A DNA stretch of 15,976 bases from Clostridia bacterium (GTDB lineage: Bacteria > Bacillota > Clostridia > Saccharofermentanales > UBA5734). Shown here one piece after another: positions 1-6,949 of this stretch. A program made the translations under genes and the position numbers. Under the pieces are notes generated by a model, which had not been told where the DNA came from, did no database searches, and was given only the letters and a program-made list of their open reading frames with translations. The DNA lies in contig JAGPFK010000002.1 of assembly GCA_018056585.1 (NCBI GenBank), positions 1 through 15,976 of the forward strand. The letters run 5' to 3'. Numbering within the stretch: the first letter of the stretch is position 1; each line of letters starts with the position of its first letter.

Positions 1-200
1 TAACTAAACGAGACGGTTTCCTGATAAGATACGTCGTCTCTGGAGCACCGAACCGTAAATACATTCGGATAGCACCGGTCCAGGATGCCTTCCTGAATAA
101 TTGTTTTTTTGCGTCCGCCATTGGATTTGAGCCTGATTCGCTTGCCAACACACGATTGCATGCCTTTCCTGCAGACATCAAGATCTGCTTTACCGATCAT
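1..200 (-). CDS. veg: Veg family protein, N-terminal part (runs off the window)
   Basis: Reading leftward from an ATG at 200-198, the frame stays open for 66 codons to the window edge, so the C-terminus is missing. The protein starts MIGKADLDVCRKGMQSCVGK and continues with R-I-R-L-K-S-N-G-G-R-K-K-T, which is the basic core of the Veg family (B. subtilis Veg has K-R-L-T-L-K-A-N-G-G-R-R-K-T). It then reads GILDRCYPNVFTVR and ends in SYQETVSFS, again matching the family. Veg is a small protein of about 85 residues, linked in B. subtilis to biofilm stimulation and expressed from a strong vegetative promoter; its biochemical role is poorly defined. A strong ribosome binding site (GGAGGTG, 8 bases before the ATG) fixes the start. 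The gene is divergent from fhs. Identification is by sequence pattern and is fairly secure. Confidence 0.88.
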   Translation of the reverse strand, partial: MIGKADLDVCRKGMQSCVGKRIRLKSNGGRKKTIIQEGILDRCYPNVFTVRCSRDDVSYQETVSFS

Positions 201-257
201 TTTTCAAACACCTCCAGCAATCGTTCCCCATATCAAATCCCCAAATCCTTAGTTAAA

Positions 258-286
258 ATACTACCACTTTCACATGTTAAAGTCAA
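258..286 (-). promoter_or_regulatory. Predicted sigma-A promoter of veg
   Basis: On the minus strand there is TTGACT (281-286) and TAGTAT (258-263) with a 17-base spacer, about 55 bases before the veg start. The -35 box matches five of six consensus bases and the -10 box four of six. Its -35 box directly abuts the -35 box of the oppositely directed fhs promoter. Confidence 0.55.
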
Positions 287-315
287 ATGACGGATACAAC
301 AGATTGTGGTATAAT
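287..315 (+). promoter_or_regulatory. Predicted promoter of fhs with extended -10
   Basis: A perfect TATAAT (310-315) is preceded by TGG (307-309), giving an extended -10 element. ATGACG at 287-292 is a four-of-six -35 box with a 17-base spacer. The expected transcript start is near 321-323, so the fhs mRNA would have a leader of about 90 bases. This placement also argues against the in-frame GTG/ATG codons at 321 and 324 being translation starts. Confidence 0.7.
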
Positions 316-413
316 TCATCGTGATGCTCAAAATGTTGCGTAAAAAAATGAGTTGCTGTGTCTTTTTTTACAGCATAATTCACAACAAACCAGCCGTACC
401 GGAGGATGTGTCT

Positions 414-2084
414 ATGCTATCTGATACAGAAATTGCATCCCAAGCCACACTGTTGCCGATTCATGAACTGGCCGGTAAACTCGGTCTGACAGAAGATGAG
501 TGGGAACCTTATGGCCGTTATAAAGCTAAAATCAATGATCTCTCTGTCAATCGGCTGGCTTTTCGTCCGAACGGCCGACTTGTCCTTGTTACCGCTATCA
601 ACCCGACACCGGCCGGAGAAGGCAAGACAACGACCACCATCGGTCTGGGCCAGGCGTTATGCCGCTTAGGGTATCAGGCCATTGTTGCCTTACGGGAACC
701 CTCTCTGGGCCCCGTTTTCGGCATTAAAGGCGGTGCGGCCGGCGGAGGATATGCGCAGGTTCTGCCTATGGACGAAATTAACCTCCACTTCACAGGTGAT
801 TTACATGCTGTCGCTGCCGCCAATAATCTTCTCGCGGCTTTAATCGACAACCATATTCACCATGGTAACCGTCTTGGCATTGATCCGCGCCGGGTGACTT
901 TCAAGCGCTGCATGGACATCAATGATCGTCAATTGCGCCAAATTGTTGTGGGGCTTGGCGGGAAAGCAAATGGAACGCCAAGGGAGGATGGCTTTAATAT
1001 AACGGCTGCTTCTGAAATTATGGCCATTCTTTGTCTCGCAGAAGATATCAATGATCTGAAAAGGCGTTTGCAAGCGATGGTCATCGGATGGACCTGGCAG
1101 GATGCACCGGTTACTGTTGCGCAGCTCGGAGCAACCGGCGCCTTAGCCGCTTTGTTGAAGGATGCCATGAAACCCAACCTCGTGCAAACCACAGAAGGAA
1201 CACCTGCTTTGATTCATGGCGGCCCCTTTGCGAATATTGCGCATGGCTGCAGCAGCTTGCGTGCCACAAAGCTCGGGTTGAAGCTGGGTGATTTTTTAAT
1301 TACAGAAGCTGGATTCGGTGCTGATCTGGGCGCAGAAAAGTTTTTTGATATCAAATGCCGTGTCGGCGGACTTCAGCCCGATGCGGTCGTTTTAGTTGCA
1401 ACCGTCCGAGCACTCAAGTATAATGGCGGCGTTGAGCGATCCCGCCTCACAGAAGAAAATGTTTCAGCCCTCAAGGCCGGTCTGCCCAACCTCGCCAAAC
1501 ACATTGAAAACATAAAGCGGTTCGGCGTTCCCTGCGTGGTTGCTCTCAATCGCTTTTCTGAAGACACCTCGGCCGAAATCGATTCCATTTCCCGCTTGTG
1601 TGCTGATTATGGCGTTCAGATGGTTGAGTCCGACGTCTATGCACGCGGAGGAGCCGGAGGGCTAGACCTGGCTCATTCGCTTCTTGACCTGACAGATAGG
1701 GAAAAACCATCCTTTCGCCTGCTTTATCCGGATAATCTGCCGCTTTATGATAAAATAAAAACCATAGCGACGGAGATTTATGGAGCCGGTGCTGTCTCTT
1801 TAACCCCTGCAGCCGCAAAAGAGTTGGCACGCTATGAGGCGCTTGGTTTTGGATCTTTACCCGTCTGCATGGCTAAAACCCAGTTTTCACTTTCCGATGA
1901 TCCGAATCAGTTGGGACGGCCTCAGGGTTTTACGCTTTCAGTCCGGGATATCCAATTGTCTGCCGGGGCCGGTTTTATCATTGCATTGACCGGCGATATT
2001 ATGACCATGCCGGGTCTCCCGCGTGATCCAGCAGCCAATCGGATCGATGTCGATGCAGACGGCCGCATTACAGGCCTGTTCTAA
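414..2084 (+). CDS. fhs: Formate-tetrahydrofolate ligase
   Basis: Catalyses ATP-dependent formylation of tetrahydrofolate to 10-formyl-THF in the cytoplasm, supplying one-carbon units for purines and formyl-Met, or serving the methyl branch of the acetyl-CoA pathway in acetogens. The 556-residue length is normal for the family. Visible motifs are the phosphate-binding loop TPAGEGKTTTTIGLG (about residues 65-79) and the highly conserved stretch EPSLGPVFGIKGGAAGGG (95-112), then LPMDEINLHFTGDLHA. The C-terminus has the expected GDIMTMPGLP. I chose ATG 414 because GGAGG (401-405) lies 8 bases upstream and the protein then begins MLSDTEIASQ, as relatives do. The frame is open to 321, but that would add 31 unrelated residues and start at the predicted transcript start. 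The serine hydrolase gene follows after 39 bases on the same strand. Nothing else in the window belongs to one-carbon metabolism. Confidence 0.97.
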   Translation: MLSDTEIASQATLLPIHELAGKLGLTEDEWEPYGRYKAKINDLSVNRLAFRPNGRLVLVTAINPTPAGEGKTTTTIGLGQALCRLGYQAIVALREPSLGPVFGIKGGAAGGGYAQVLPMDEINLHFTGDLHAVAAANNLLAALIDNHIHHGNRLGIDPRRVTFKRCMDINDRQLRQIVVGLGGKANGTPREDGFNITAASEIMAILCLAEDINDLKRRLQAMVIGWTWQDAPVTVAQLGATGALAALLKDAMKPNLVQTTEGTPALIHGGPFANIAHGCSSLRATKLGLKLGDFLITEAGFGADLGAEKFFDIKCRVGGLQPDAVVLVATVRALKYNGGVERSRLTEENVSALKAGLPNLAKHIENIKRFGVPCVVALNRFSEDTSAEIDSISRLCADYGVQMVESDVYARGGAGGLDLAHSLLDLTDREKPSFRLLYPDNLPLYDKIKTIATEIYGAGAVSLTPAAAKELARYEALGFGSLPVCMAKTQFSLSDDPNQLGRPQGFTLSVRDIQLSAGAGFIIALTGDIMTMPGLPRDPAANRIDVDADGRITGLF

Positions 2085-2123
2085 AAAAACGCCGCATAAA
2101 GCAACAGATGCTGTTTTGATTTT

Positions 2124-3239
2124 ATGAAGAAGACGCAGCCCATTAGAAAAGATATATCGCCGAACAGTCGTGTGCGCAGGAAAAAGTCCTCGAAAGGGCC
2201 TGTTCTGCTTTTGTGCCTGATTTTATCGCTCGCTGCCTTTTTTCTGGCACGCCCTCTGTTTACCGGGAAATCTCCACAGCCTTCCGAATCAGCCTCGAGA
2301 ACATCAGGCCTGACTGAAAGCTCCGGCAGCGAAACCATTCAGACTTCATTCCCCTCTTCCGCCTGGACCGAAGAAACTTTTGAAACAACAAAAAAAAGCC
2401 TCACAACAAAAGATCGTTCCCAGGCTTTACAGGCAGCGGGCGAAGAGGTAATCAGGCTTCTGGAGAATCAGGAAGGCCGGTTTGGCGTCTTTTATATGAA
2501 TCTGTCAGGCGGAGAAGTATGGGCTTATCACGATGAGGATCCTTTTGTCGCAGCCAGCTCAATTAAACTTGGGATCAACACCTATCTTTATTCCTGTGTT
2601 GCCTCCGGAAAAGCTCATCTGGACGATATTTTAACTTATGATCGCAGACCCTATCCAACGGGAGATTTTGAAGCCGGGACCGGAACTGTCCAAAATTTGC
2701 CTGACAAAAGCCAGATGACGGTCCGTGAAGCATCCCGTCTTTCCATTTGTATCAGCGATAATTGCGCGACCAACATGATCATTCGCTATTTGGACGGTAT
2801 TGACGTTATCAATGAATGGCTTTCCGAAATCAGCGGGATCGTGAATTACCGAACAGTCGTCACATACACGGATTATGCCGGCCAAATTCAAAAAGGGCGG
2901 CATCGCAGCTGTGCCCGTGATCTTGGGTTGCACGCCGCCGAGCTCTATCGTTTGTGGCTGGAAAATCAAGCTGTTTATACGCCGCTTATTGAAGATCTCT
3001 GTCATACAGAGTTTGACTTTGGCATTCAAAAGGGTATACCGGAACAAATCCAGGTCGCTCATAAGATTGGAACCAACGGCATCTACTGTGCTGAAAATGA
3101 TGTTGGCATCGTATTTTGTGAAGAACCATTTGTTCTCTGCGTGATGACTGAAATGAGAAGCGCGGAAAAGGCACACAACATTGAAGCAGAAATAGCGGAG
3201 ATTTTTTATCGCCGGACGGGGTTATGGCCTTGGCAATGA
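2124..3239 (+). CDS. Membrane-anchored class A beta-lactamase-like serine hydrolase
   Basis: The 371-residue protein has a basic N-terminus, one hydrophobic segment (about 27-43, signal anchor or uncleaved signal), a Ser/Thr-rich linker (about 50-95) and an extracytoplasmic penicillin-binding-fold domain. The three active-site motifs of the fold are present: SSIK (145-148, nucleophile Ser145 and Lys148), SDN (211-213), and KIG (314-316) in place of the usual KTG. The context DFEAGTGTVQN (181-191) also fits the family. I cannot find the omega-loop ExxLN of true class A beta-lactamases, which carries the deacylating Glu166. It may therefore be a peptidoglycan-acting or regulatory serine hydrolase rather than a drug-resistance enzyme (inference). 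The ATG at 2124 has no convincing ribosome binding site, so the start is less certain than the frame. It lies 39 bases after fhs, possibly cotranscribed, and ends 3 bases before the convergent yitT-like gene. Confidence 0.85.
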   Translation: MKKTQPIRKDISPNSRVRRKKSSKGPVLLLCLILSLAAFFLARPLFTGKSPQPSESASRTSGLTESSGSETIQTSFPSSAWTEETFETTKKSLTTKDRSQALQAAGEEVIRLLENQEGRFGVFYMNLSGGEVWAYHDEDPFVAASSIKLGINTYLYSCVASGKAHLDDILTYDRRPYPTGDFEAGTGTVQNLPDKSQMTVREASRLSICISDNCATNMIIRYLDGIDVINEWLSEISGIVNYRTVVTYTDYAGQIQKGRHRSCARDLGLHAAELYRLWLENQAVYTPLIEDLCHTEFDFGIQKGIPEQIQVAHKIGTNGIYCAENDVGIVFCEEPFVLCVMTEMRSAEKAHNIEAEIAEIFYRRTGLWPWQ

Positions 3240-3242
3240 TGA

Positions 3243-4196
3243 CTAAAGGTAAGAATGATGGCCGAACCCTTCACCCAACACCTCGCGGGCATCCTGGACA
3301 ATGATAAAGGCTGACGGATCAATATCCCGAACAATACGAATCATTTCAGGTACCTCTCTGCGCGATAGAACACACAGGAGGACTTTCCGGTCTTTTCCGG
3401 AGTACATTCCCTGCCCAAACAAGCCTGTTACGCCCCGATCCAGCTGGGTAAGAATATTCTGGGCAATCTGATCGCCAAAATCAGAAATAATATAAGCCGT
3501 TCGGCAGTAATCAAATCCTTCTAAAACGACATCTATGCTTTTTGATGTCAGATACATGGCAATAAACGAATAAAGAGCCAGCAGGAAACCGGGTTCTTCC
3601 TGATCACGGTAAGCTACAGCAGAAGCCAAAATAATCAGAGCGTCAAAAATCAGAAGGTACTGCCCGACACTCAGGATGCTTGTTTTTTTTCGAATGACCA
3701 TGGCCAGGATATCTGTCCCGCCTGTTGTAAAGCCGCCGCGGAAAATGAGCCCGAGGCCAAGGCCGAACAACACGCCGCCGATCAGGCAGAAAACAAGCGG
3801 ATCTGCTTTTCCATACCTCAGAGGGCGATTCAGATAAGTTTCATAAAAATGAAAAAGAGGACGCTGCGTCAGATCAATCATAACCGCATAAGCCAACGTG
3901 CCAATCAGGCTGCGCCAAACAAAAACCGGATGAATCCGCCGCCATCCTAAAATCAAAAGAGGTAAATTCAGTAACCCAAAGAGAACACCGAACGGTAGAA
4001 ACTCGCCGCGTCCGGTCAGCTGATAGATAATGGAAACAACGCCAGATATACCCCCCATTGTCAATCGAACCGGTACGTAAAACACATTGACTGCTACGGC
4101 TGACAGCAAACTGCCAATTAAAAGCAGCAAAACATCACGGAGCCATCCCTGGCAGGCCGATTGAAACAGTTTGCTTAAGGTCTGTTCCCTCTTCAC
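3243..4196 (-). CDS. YitT family membrane protein (with C-terminal DUF2179 domain)
   Basis: This is a 317-residue integral membrane protein. The N-terminal part has several hydrophobic helices (about 21-40, 46-62, 67-84, 93-108, 134-152, 178-196), with the glycine-rich family motif GGFTTGGTDILAM at about 154-166. The soluble C-terminal part (about 226-310; FDYCRTAYIISDFGDQIAQ, then RGVTGLFGQGMYSG) is the DUF2179 domain, with a ferredoxin-like/regulatory appearance. Members are widespread in Firmicutes; the transported substrate is not established. The start is GTG 4196-4194, with AGAGGA about 5 bases upstream. That ribosome binding site overlaps the recR stop region (11-base gap), so the gene is probably translated from the recR transcript. 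Several paralogues usually occur per genome, so I give no gene symbol. Confidence 0.93.
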   Translation of the reverse strand: MKREQTLSKLFQSACQGWLRDVLLLLIGSLLSAVAVNVFYVPVRLTMGGISGVVSIIYQLTGRGEFLPFGVLFGLLNLPLLILGWRRIHPVFVWRSLIGTLAYAVMIDLTQRPLFHFYETYLNRPLRYGKADPLVFCLIGGVLFGLGLGLIFRGGFTTGGTDILAMVIRKKTSILSVGQYLLIFDALIILASAVAYRDQEEPGFLLALYSFIAMYLTSKSIDVVLEGFDYCRTAYIISDFGDQIAQNILTQLDRGVTGLFGQGMYSGKDRKVLLCVLSRREVPEMIRIVRDIDPSAFIIVQDAREVLGEGFGHHSYL

Positions 4197-4207
4197 CGGT
4201 TTCCTCT

Positions 4208-4813
4208 TCAGCCAATTTCACGTCTGCCTTCCATGGCACGCGACAGTGTCACCTCATCCGCGTATTCAAGGTCGCCTCCCATTGGGATACCGTGAGCGAT
4301 ACGCGTGGTCAGGATGCCTGCGGGTTTCAGCAAACGCGCAATGTACAAAGCTGTCGCCTCGCCTTCAACCGTGGAATTTGTTGCGAGGATCACTTCATGG
4401 ATGGTCTCGTCACGTCTCAGTCGGTCCAATAATTCACGCAAATGGATCTGATCCGGACCGATTCCTTGCATCGGTGAGATAACACCATGCAAGACATGAT
4501 ACAATCCATTGTATTCATGCATTCTCTCCATAGCGGCCACATCACGCGGGTTCTCAACAACACAGATCATCTTGTGGTCTCGCATGGGCGCCGAGCAGAT
4601 ATCGCAGGGATCCTGCTCGGTCAGATTGCAGCAAATGGAACAAAGCCGAACGCTTTTTCTTGCATCCAGGATTGCTTCTGCCAAAGCCACAGCTTGCTCC
4701 TCTGGTTGCCCTAAAATATAAAAAGCCAGACGCTGAGCCGTTTTGCTGCCTATGCCCGGCAACTTGCTCAATTCTGTGATCAGCCGTCCAATAGAAGGCG
4801 CATAGCGTGCCAT
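4208..4813 (-). CDS. recR: Recombination mediator protein RecR
   Basis: RecR works with RecO (and RecF) to load RecA on gapped single-stranded DNA in recombinational repair. The 201-residue protein has the normal length and domain order: helix-hairpin-helix near 10-30 (SKLPGIGSKTAQRLAFYIL), a four-cysteine zinc motif C58-x2-C61 and C70-x2-C73, a Toprim domain (VVENPRDVAAMER, 85-97), and the C-terminal Walker-B-like region (THRIAHG-type, here TTRIAHGIPMGGDLEYAD, 169-186). I chose ATG 4813 because the protein then begins MARYAPSIGRLI exactly as relatives do. An upstream TTG (4846) would add 11 unrelated residues. The ATG overlaps the stop of a 15-codon reading frame (TAATG) and has only a weak Shine-Dalgarno sequence of its own, which suggests translational coupling. 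It lies downstream of dnaX, as in most bacteria. Confidence 0.96.
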   Translation of the reverse strand: MARYAPSIGRLITELSKLPGIGSKTAQRLAFYILGQPEEQAVALAEAILDARKSVRLCSICCNLTEQDPCDICSAPMRDHKMICVVENPRDVAAMERMHEYNGLYHVLHGVISPMQGIGPDQIHLRELLDRLRRDETIHEVILATNSTVEGEATALYIARLLKPAGILTTRIAHGIPMGGDLEYADEVTLSRAMEGRREIG

Positions 4814-4860
4814 TATTCCATCACAGGCAGGTTTCGCCCGCCGCAAGATCCTTTTGTCAT
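4813..4860 (-). CDS. 15-codon ORF coupled to recR; possible ybaB/ebfC remnant
   Basis: After the dnaX stop there is an ATG (4860-4858) with GGAGGA about 6 bases upstream, stronger than the signal in front of recR. The frame encodes MTKGSCGGRNLPVME and ends in TAA at 4815-4813, sharing a base with the recR ATG (TAATG). In many Firmicutes the gene between dnaX and recR is ybaB/ebfC (yaaK in B. subtilis), and clostridial YbaB proteins typically begin in the style M-A-K/R-G-G-F-x-G-G-N-M-x-N-L-M-K. The 15 residues align with this pattern. I infer that either a large deletion removed ybaB but kept its start and the coupling to recR, or the ORF is an unrelated leader peptide. It is too short for homology to be certain. 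Confidence 0.45.
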   Translation of the reverse strand: MTKGSCGGRNLPVME

Positions 4861-4862
4861 AT

Positions 4863-6395
4863 TCATTCCTCCATTTGAACAGGTATGCCTAAATTTCCAG
4901 CCGTTTTCTTTACCTTTTCAACCCAATCCGGTTTGTCCTGCGGTTTATGATCAGCCGGAACCCGGTCCACCTTCATTAGAACAGGCTTCAAAGTCCAGTC
5001 TTGTCCCGAGCAGGCTCTCACAGCATCCTGGATTATTTTTAAAGATTGGGGCTGGTTGATTTCTTGATAATGCACGGCATCATCGGAAGAAAATGTCAGC
5101 TGAAGCGTGTTTTGATTCAAAGTAACCTGTGCGGGACGACTGAATAAATATAAAATCATGTTGCCGGTTTCCTGAAGACGATCCAGCACTTTTTCCCAAA
5201 TGGCCTCGACATCAGGCTGTGCCTCGGCTTCTGGCTGTTCCTTGACTTCGTGTGGGGGGTCTTTCTCGATTTTACCATCGAGCACAACAGCTGGCTCCCG
5301 GTCGTCTGAAGGCAGGCTCATCAGCCGGATCAGCCCGATCTCCAATGCTGTCCGGCTGTCCGGAGCCCATCGTAGATCAGGCAGCAATGAAGACAAACCT
5401 CGGATCAGCGATATGATCCGTTCCTGATCAACTTGCTTGGCAAGTTCTTTCATATCCGGCAGCATTTCTGAAGGGACACGAGCCAATAGAGTCTCATCGT
5501 CGGTGAAACGGCAAACCAGCAAATTACGTAAATGTTGCGCCAGATCCGTCACAAAACGCGGCAAATCGCGGCCGGCCATCACAAGCTGGTCAATGAGCCT
5601 TAATAAATCTTCAATTTTTCCATTCAGCAGTGCACAGGTCATTTCCTGCAGAAAATGATCCTGCACAACACCAACCAGACTGAGAACCTGATCACGCGTG
5701 ATAGGAGGCGAAAACGCATTACGGGCTTGATCCAAAATGCTGATGGCGTCCCGGAGAGCCCCATCAGCCAGGGTCGCAATGGCATGCATCGCATCCTGCT
5801 CAATATCAATTCCTTCATGTTCTGTAATCTGCGACAGCCGCTCCATGATCTGATCAAGCGGTATGCGAAAAAACTCATATCTCTGACATCGGGATAAAAT
5901 TGTTGCCGGTATCCGATGAGGTTCCGTTGTCGCAAGAATAAACACGGCATGAGGCGGCGGTTCTTCCAGCGTCTTCAGGAGCGCATTAAAAGCGCCGGCT
6001 GACAACATATGCACCTCATCGATGATGTAGACTTTGTAACGGGTAAGCGATGGCATAAAAACGATCTCATCGCAAATGCGCCTGATGTTATCGACACTGT
6101 TGTTGGATGCCGCGTCCATTTCAATGATGTCCATCAAGCTTCCGTCTAAAGCGCTCTGACAGATTTCGCATTGATTGCATGGATTCCCCTGCTGTGGGTT
6201 GAGGCAATTGATCGCACGGGCAAATATTTTGGCCATCGTTGTTTTGCCGGTCCCGCGGGTGCCGCTGAACAAATAAGCATGCGCAATCTGACCGGTTATG
6301 ACAGACTGCCTGAGCGCATAGACCGCATGTTTTTGATCAACAATTTCGTCAAATGTTTTGGGGCGCCATTCCCGATACAGCGCCAAGTGTGTCAT
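4863..6395 (-). CDS. dnaX: DNA polymerase III subunits gamma and tau
   Basis: DnaX is the ATPase core of the clamp loader that opens the beta sliding clamp at primed sites. The 510 residues show the AAA+ module: Walker A GTRGTGKT (45-52), a zinc site formed by Cys64, Cys73, Cys76 and Cys79, Walker B YIIDEVH (123-129), sensor TTEP (156-159) and the SRC motif (168-170). This is followed by the lid and collar helices and a less conserved acidic tau-like tail (about 365-510). The start ATG 6395 has AGGAGG 7 bases upstream, and MTHLALYREWRPKTFDEIV is the canonical beginning. I saw no clear slippery A-run for programmed frameshifting. The gene lies about 45 bases after the SRP RNA, a conserved arrangement in Firmicutes, and I see no separate promoter in the gap, so some read-through from the RNA gene or further upstream is likely. 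Confidence 0.97.
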   Translation of the reverse strand: MTHLALYREWRPKTFDEIVDQKHAVYALRQSVITGQIAHAYLFSGTRGTGKTTMAKIFARAINCLNPQQGNPCNQCEICQSALDGSLMDIIEMDAASNNSVDNIRRICDEIVFMPSLTRYKVYIIDEVHMLSAGAFNALLKTLEEPPPHAVFILATTEPHRIPATILSRCQRYEFFRIPLDQIMERLSQITEHEGIDIEQDAMHAIATLADGALRDAISILDQARNAFSPPITRDQVLSLVGVVQDHFLQEMTCALLNGKIEDLLRLIDQLVMAGRDLPRFVTDLAQHLRNLLVCRFTDDETLLARVPSEMLPDMKELAKQVDQERIISLIRGLSSLLPDLRWAPDSRTALEIGLIRLMSLPSDDREPAVVLDGKIEKDPPHEVKEQPEAEAQPDVEAIWEKVLDRLQETGNMILYLFSRPAQVTLNQNTLQLTFSSDDAVHYQEINQPQSLKIIQDAVRACSGQDWTLKPVLMKVDRVPADHKPQDKPDWVEKVKKTAGNLGIPVQMEE

Positions 6396-6441
6396 ATCTG
6401 ATCCTCCTGCAGCGGCTCAAACAAACTGAGTAGACGAGCTG

Positions 6442-6597
6442 AAAAATCGCCACGCCTGACCTGCAGCCGTCGCAGGTTTCCCTGCGGCACCTGCGGGTGG
6501 CCGCTTACCGCTGCTTCCTTCCGGACCTGACGGGGTTCACGGGCCGCATCGCACAGGACCAACGATCGGCTGCAGATCAGACACGGCGATTTACTGT
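6442..6597 (-). ncRNA. ffs: Signal recognition particle RNA (small bacterial type, 4.5S-like)
   Basis: The minus strand contains the near-invariant helix 8 hairpin with its GGAA tetraloop and asymmetric loops (GTCAGGTCCGGAAGGAAGCA, then GCGG, at about 6509-6535). The ends pair strongly: AAATCGCC near the 5' end with GGCGATTT at the 3' end, then CTGA/TCAG and CTGCAGCCG/CGGCTGCAG. The 3' end runs into a T5 tract, so the closing stem probably doubles as terminator. About 155 nt long, it has no visible Alu domain like the 265-nt Bacillus scRNA. It binds Ffh and guides membrane and secreted proteins to the Sec translocon. Position just upstream of dnaX is conserved in Firmicutes. Ends are estimated from the promoter and T-tract. 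Confidence 0.95.
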
Positions 6598-6603
6598 GTC
6601 GCT

Positions 6604-6633
6604 ATTATAGCATAGTCTTCCTGCGCATGCCAA
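6604..6633 (-). promoter_or_regulatory. Strong predicted promoter of the SRP RNA gene
   Basis: The minus strand has TTGGCA (6628-6633) and a perfect TATAAT (6604-6609) with an 18-base spacer. TGC precedes the -10, making it an extended -10 element. The expected start is near 6597-6600, a few bases before the paired 5' end of the SRP RNA. It sits in the short gap after the last gene of the opp operon. Confidence 0.75.
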
Positions 6634-6654
6634 ATCTGGATTCGCACAGAGCAG

Positions 6655-6939
6655 CTATCTGAGCCAAAATTTGATTAGAAAGTAAATCAGGATGGCAAAA
6701 GCACCAATCACAATCAGACCGAATAATAAATAGGACACCACAATCCCCTTGATAACACTGCGGCGTTCCATAGGGGTCAGCTGGATCGGCTCTTTTTTCT
6801 CCTCTGTTTTTCCAAACTCATCAAAAGCAGTTCGGCGCGGCCGTTTTTCGAAAAGGCGCTGAGGCATGCCATCTACATTCATATTGGCAATGACGCGATT
6901 ATCATCACAGGTTTCCTTTTTTTGCTTGTCTTTACCCAT
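6655..6939 (-). CDS. Small single-pass membrane protein, last gene of the opp operon (unknown function)
   Basis: I do not recognise this 94-residue protein. It has a highly charged, lysine-rich N-terminal half (about 1-62, with the short motif NMNVDGMPQR at 19-28 and basic EKRPRR at 31-36). One C-terminal hydrophobic helix follows (about 63-91) and the protein ends FWLR. By the positive-inside rule the long charged half should be cytoplasmic. The start ATG 6939 is preceded only by AGGA 14 bases upstream. The frame is open further into oppF, but those codons overlap the oppF end and read as shadow. It begins 10 bases after the oppF stop, so it is probably cotranscribed. It could be an accessory of the transporter or an unrelated passenger; the sequence does not decide this. 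Confidence 0.7.
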   Translation of the reverse strand: MGKDKQKKETCDDNRVIANMNVDGMPQRLFEKRPRRTAFDEFGKTEEKKEPIQLTPMERRSVIKGIVVSYLLFGLIVIGAFAILIYFLIKFWLR

Positions 6940-6949
6940 ATTCTTTTTC

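Noticed and set aside
321..413. In-frame N-terminal extension of fhs by 31 codons
   Set aside because: The extra residues match nothing in the family, have no ribosome binding site, and begin at the predicted transcript start; ATG 414 has GGAGG and the canonical protein start.
2103..2123. Terminator after fhs (AACAG-ATG-CTGTT followed by TTGATTTT)
   Set aside because: The stem is only five base pairs, AT-leaning and with a three-base loop, and the T-rich part is interrupted; too weak to call.
2631..3176. 181-codon open frame on the minus strand opposite the serine hydrolase
   Set aside because: It is a shadow of a gene whose active-site motifs are intact in the plus frame, and its protein has no family features.
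2124..3239. Antibiotic-resistance beta-lactamase
   Set aside because: The fold motifs SxxK and SDN are present, but the Glu166 omega-loop motif is not visible and the third motif is KIG, so the resistance label is not supported.
4814..4846. TTG start adding 11 residues to RecR
   Set aside because: The Shine-Dalgarno-like AAAGGA is only about 2 bases from the TTG, and the extra residues are not found in RecR proteins; this stretch is better read as the overlapping 15-codon ORF.
6396..6441. A dedicated dnaX promoter in the gap after the SRP RNA
   Set aside because: No -10-like hexamer with a suitable -35 is visible; only a weak CTCA/TGAG hairpin and the dnaX ribosome binding site are present.
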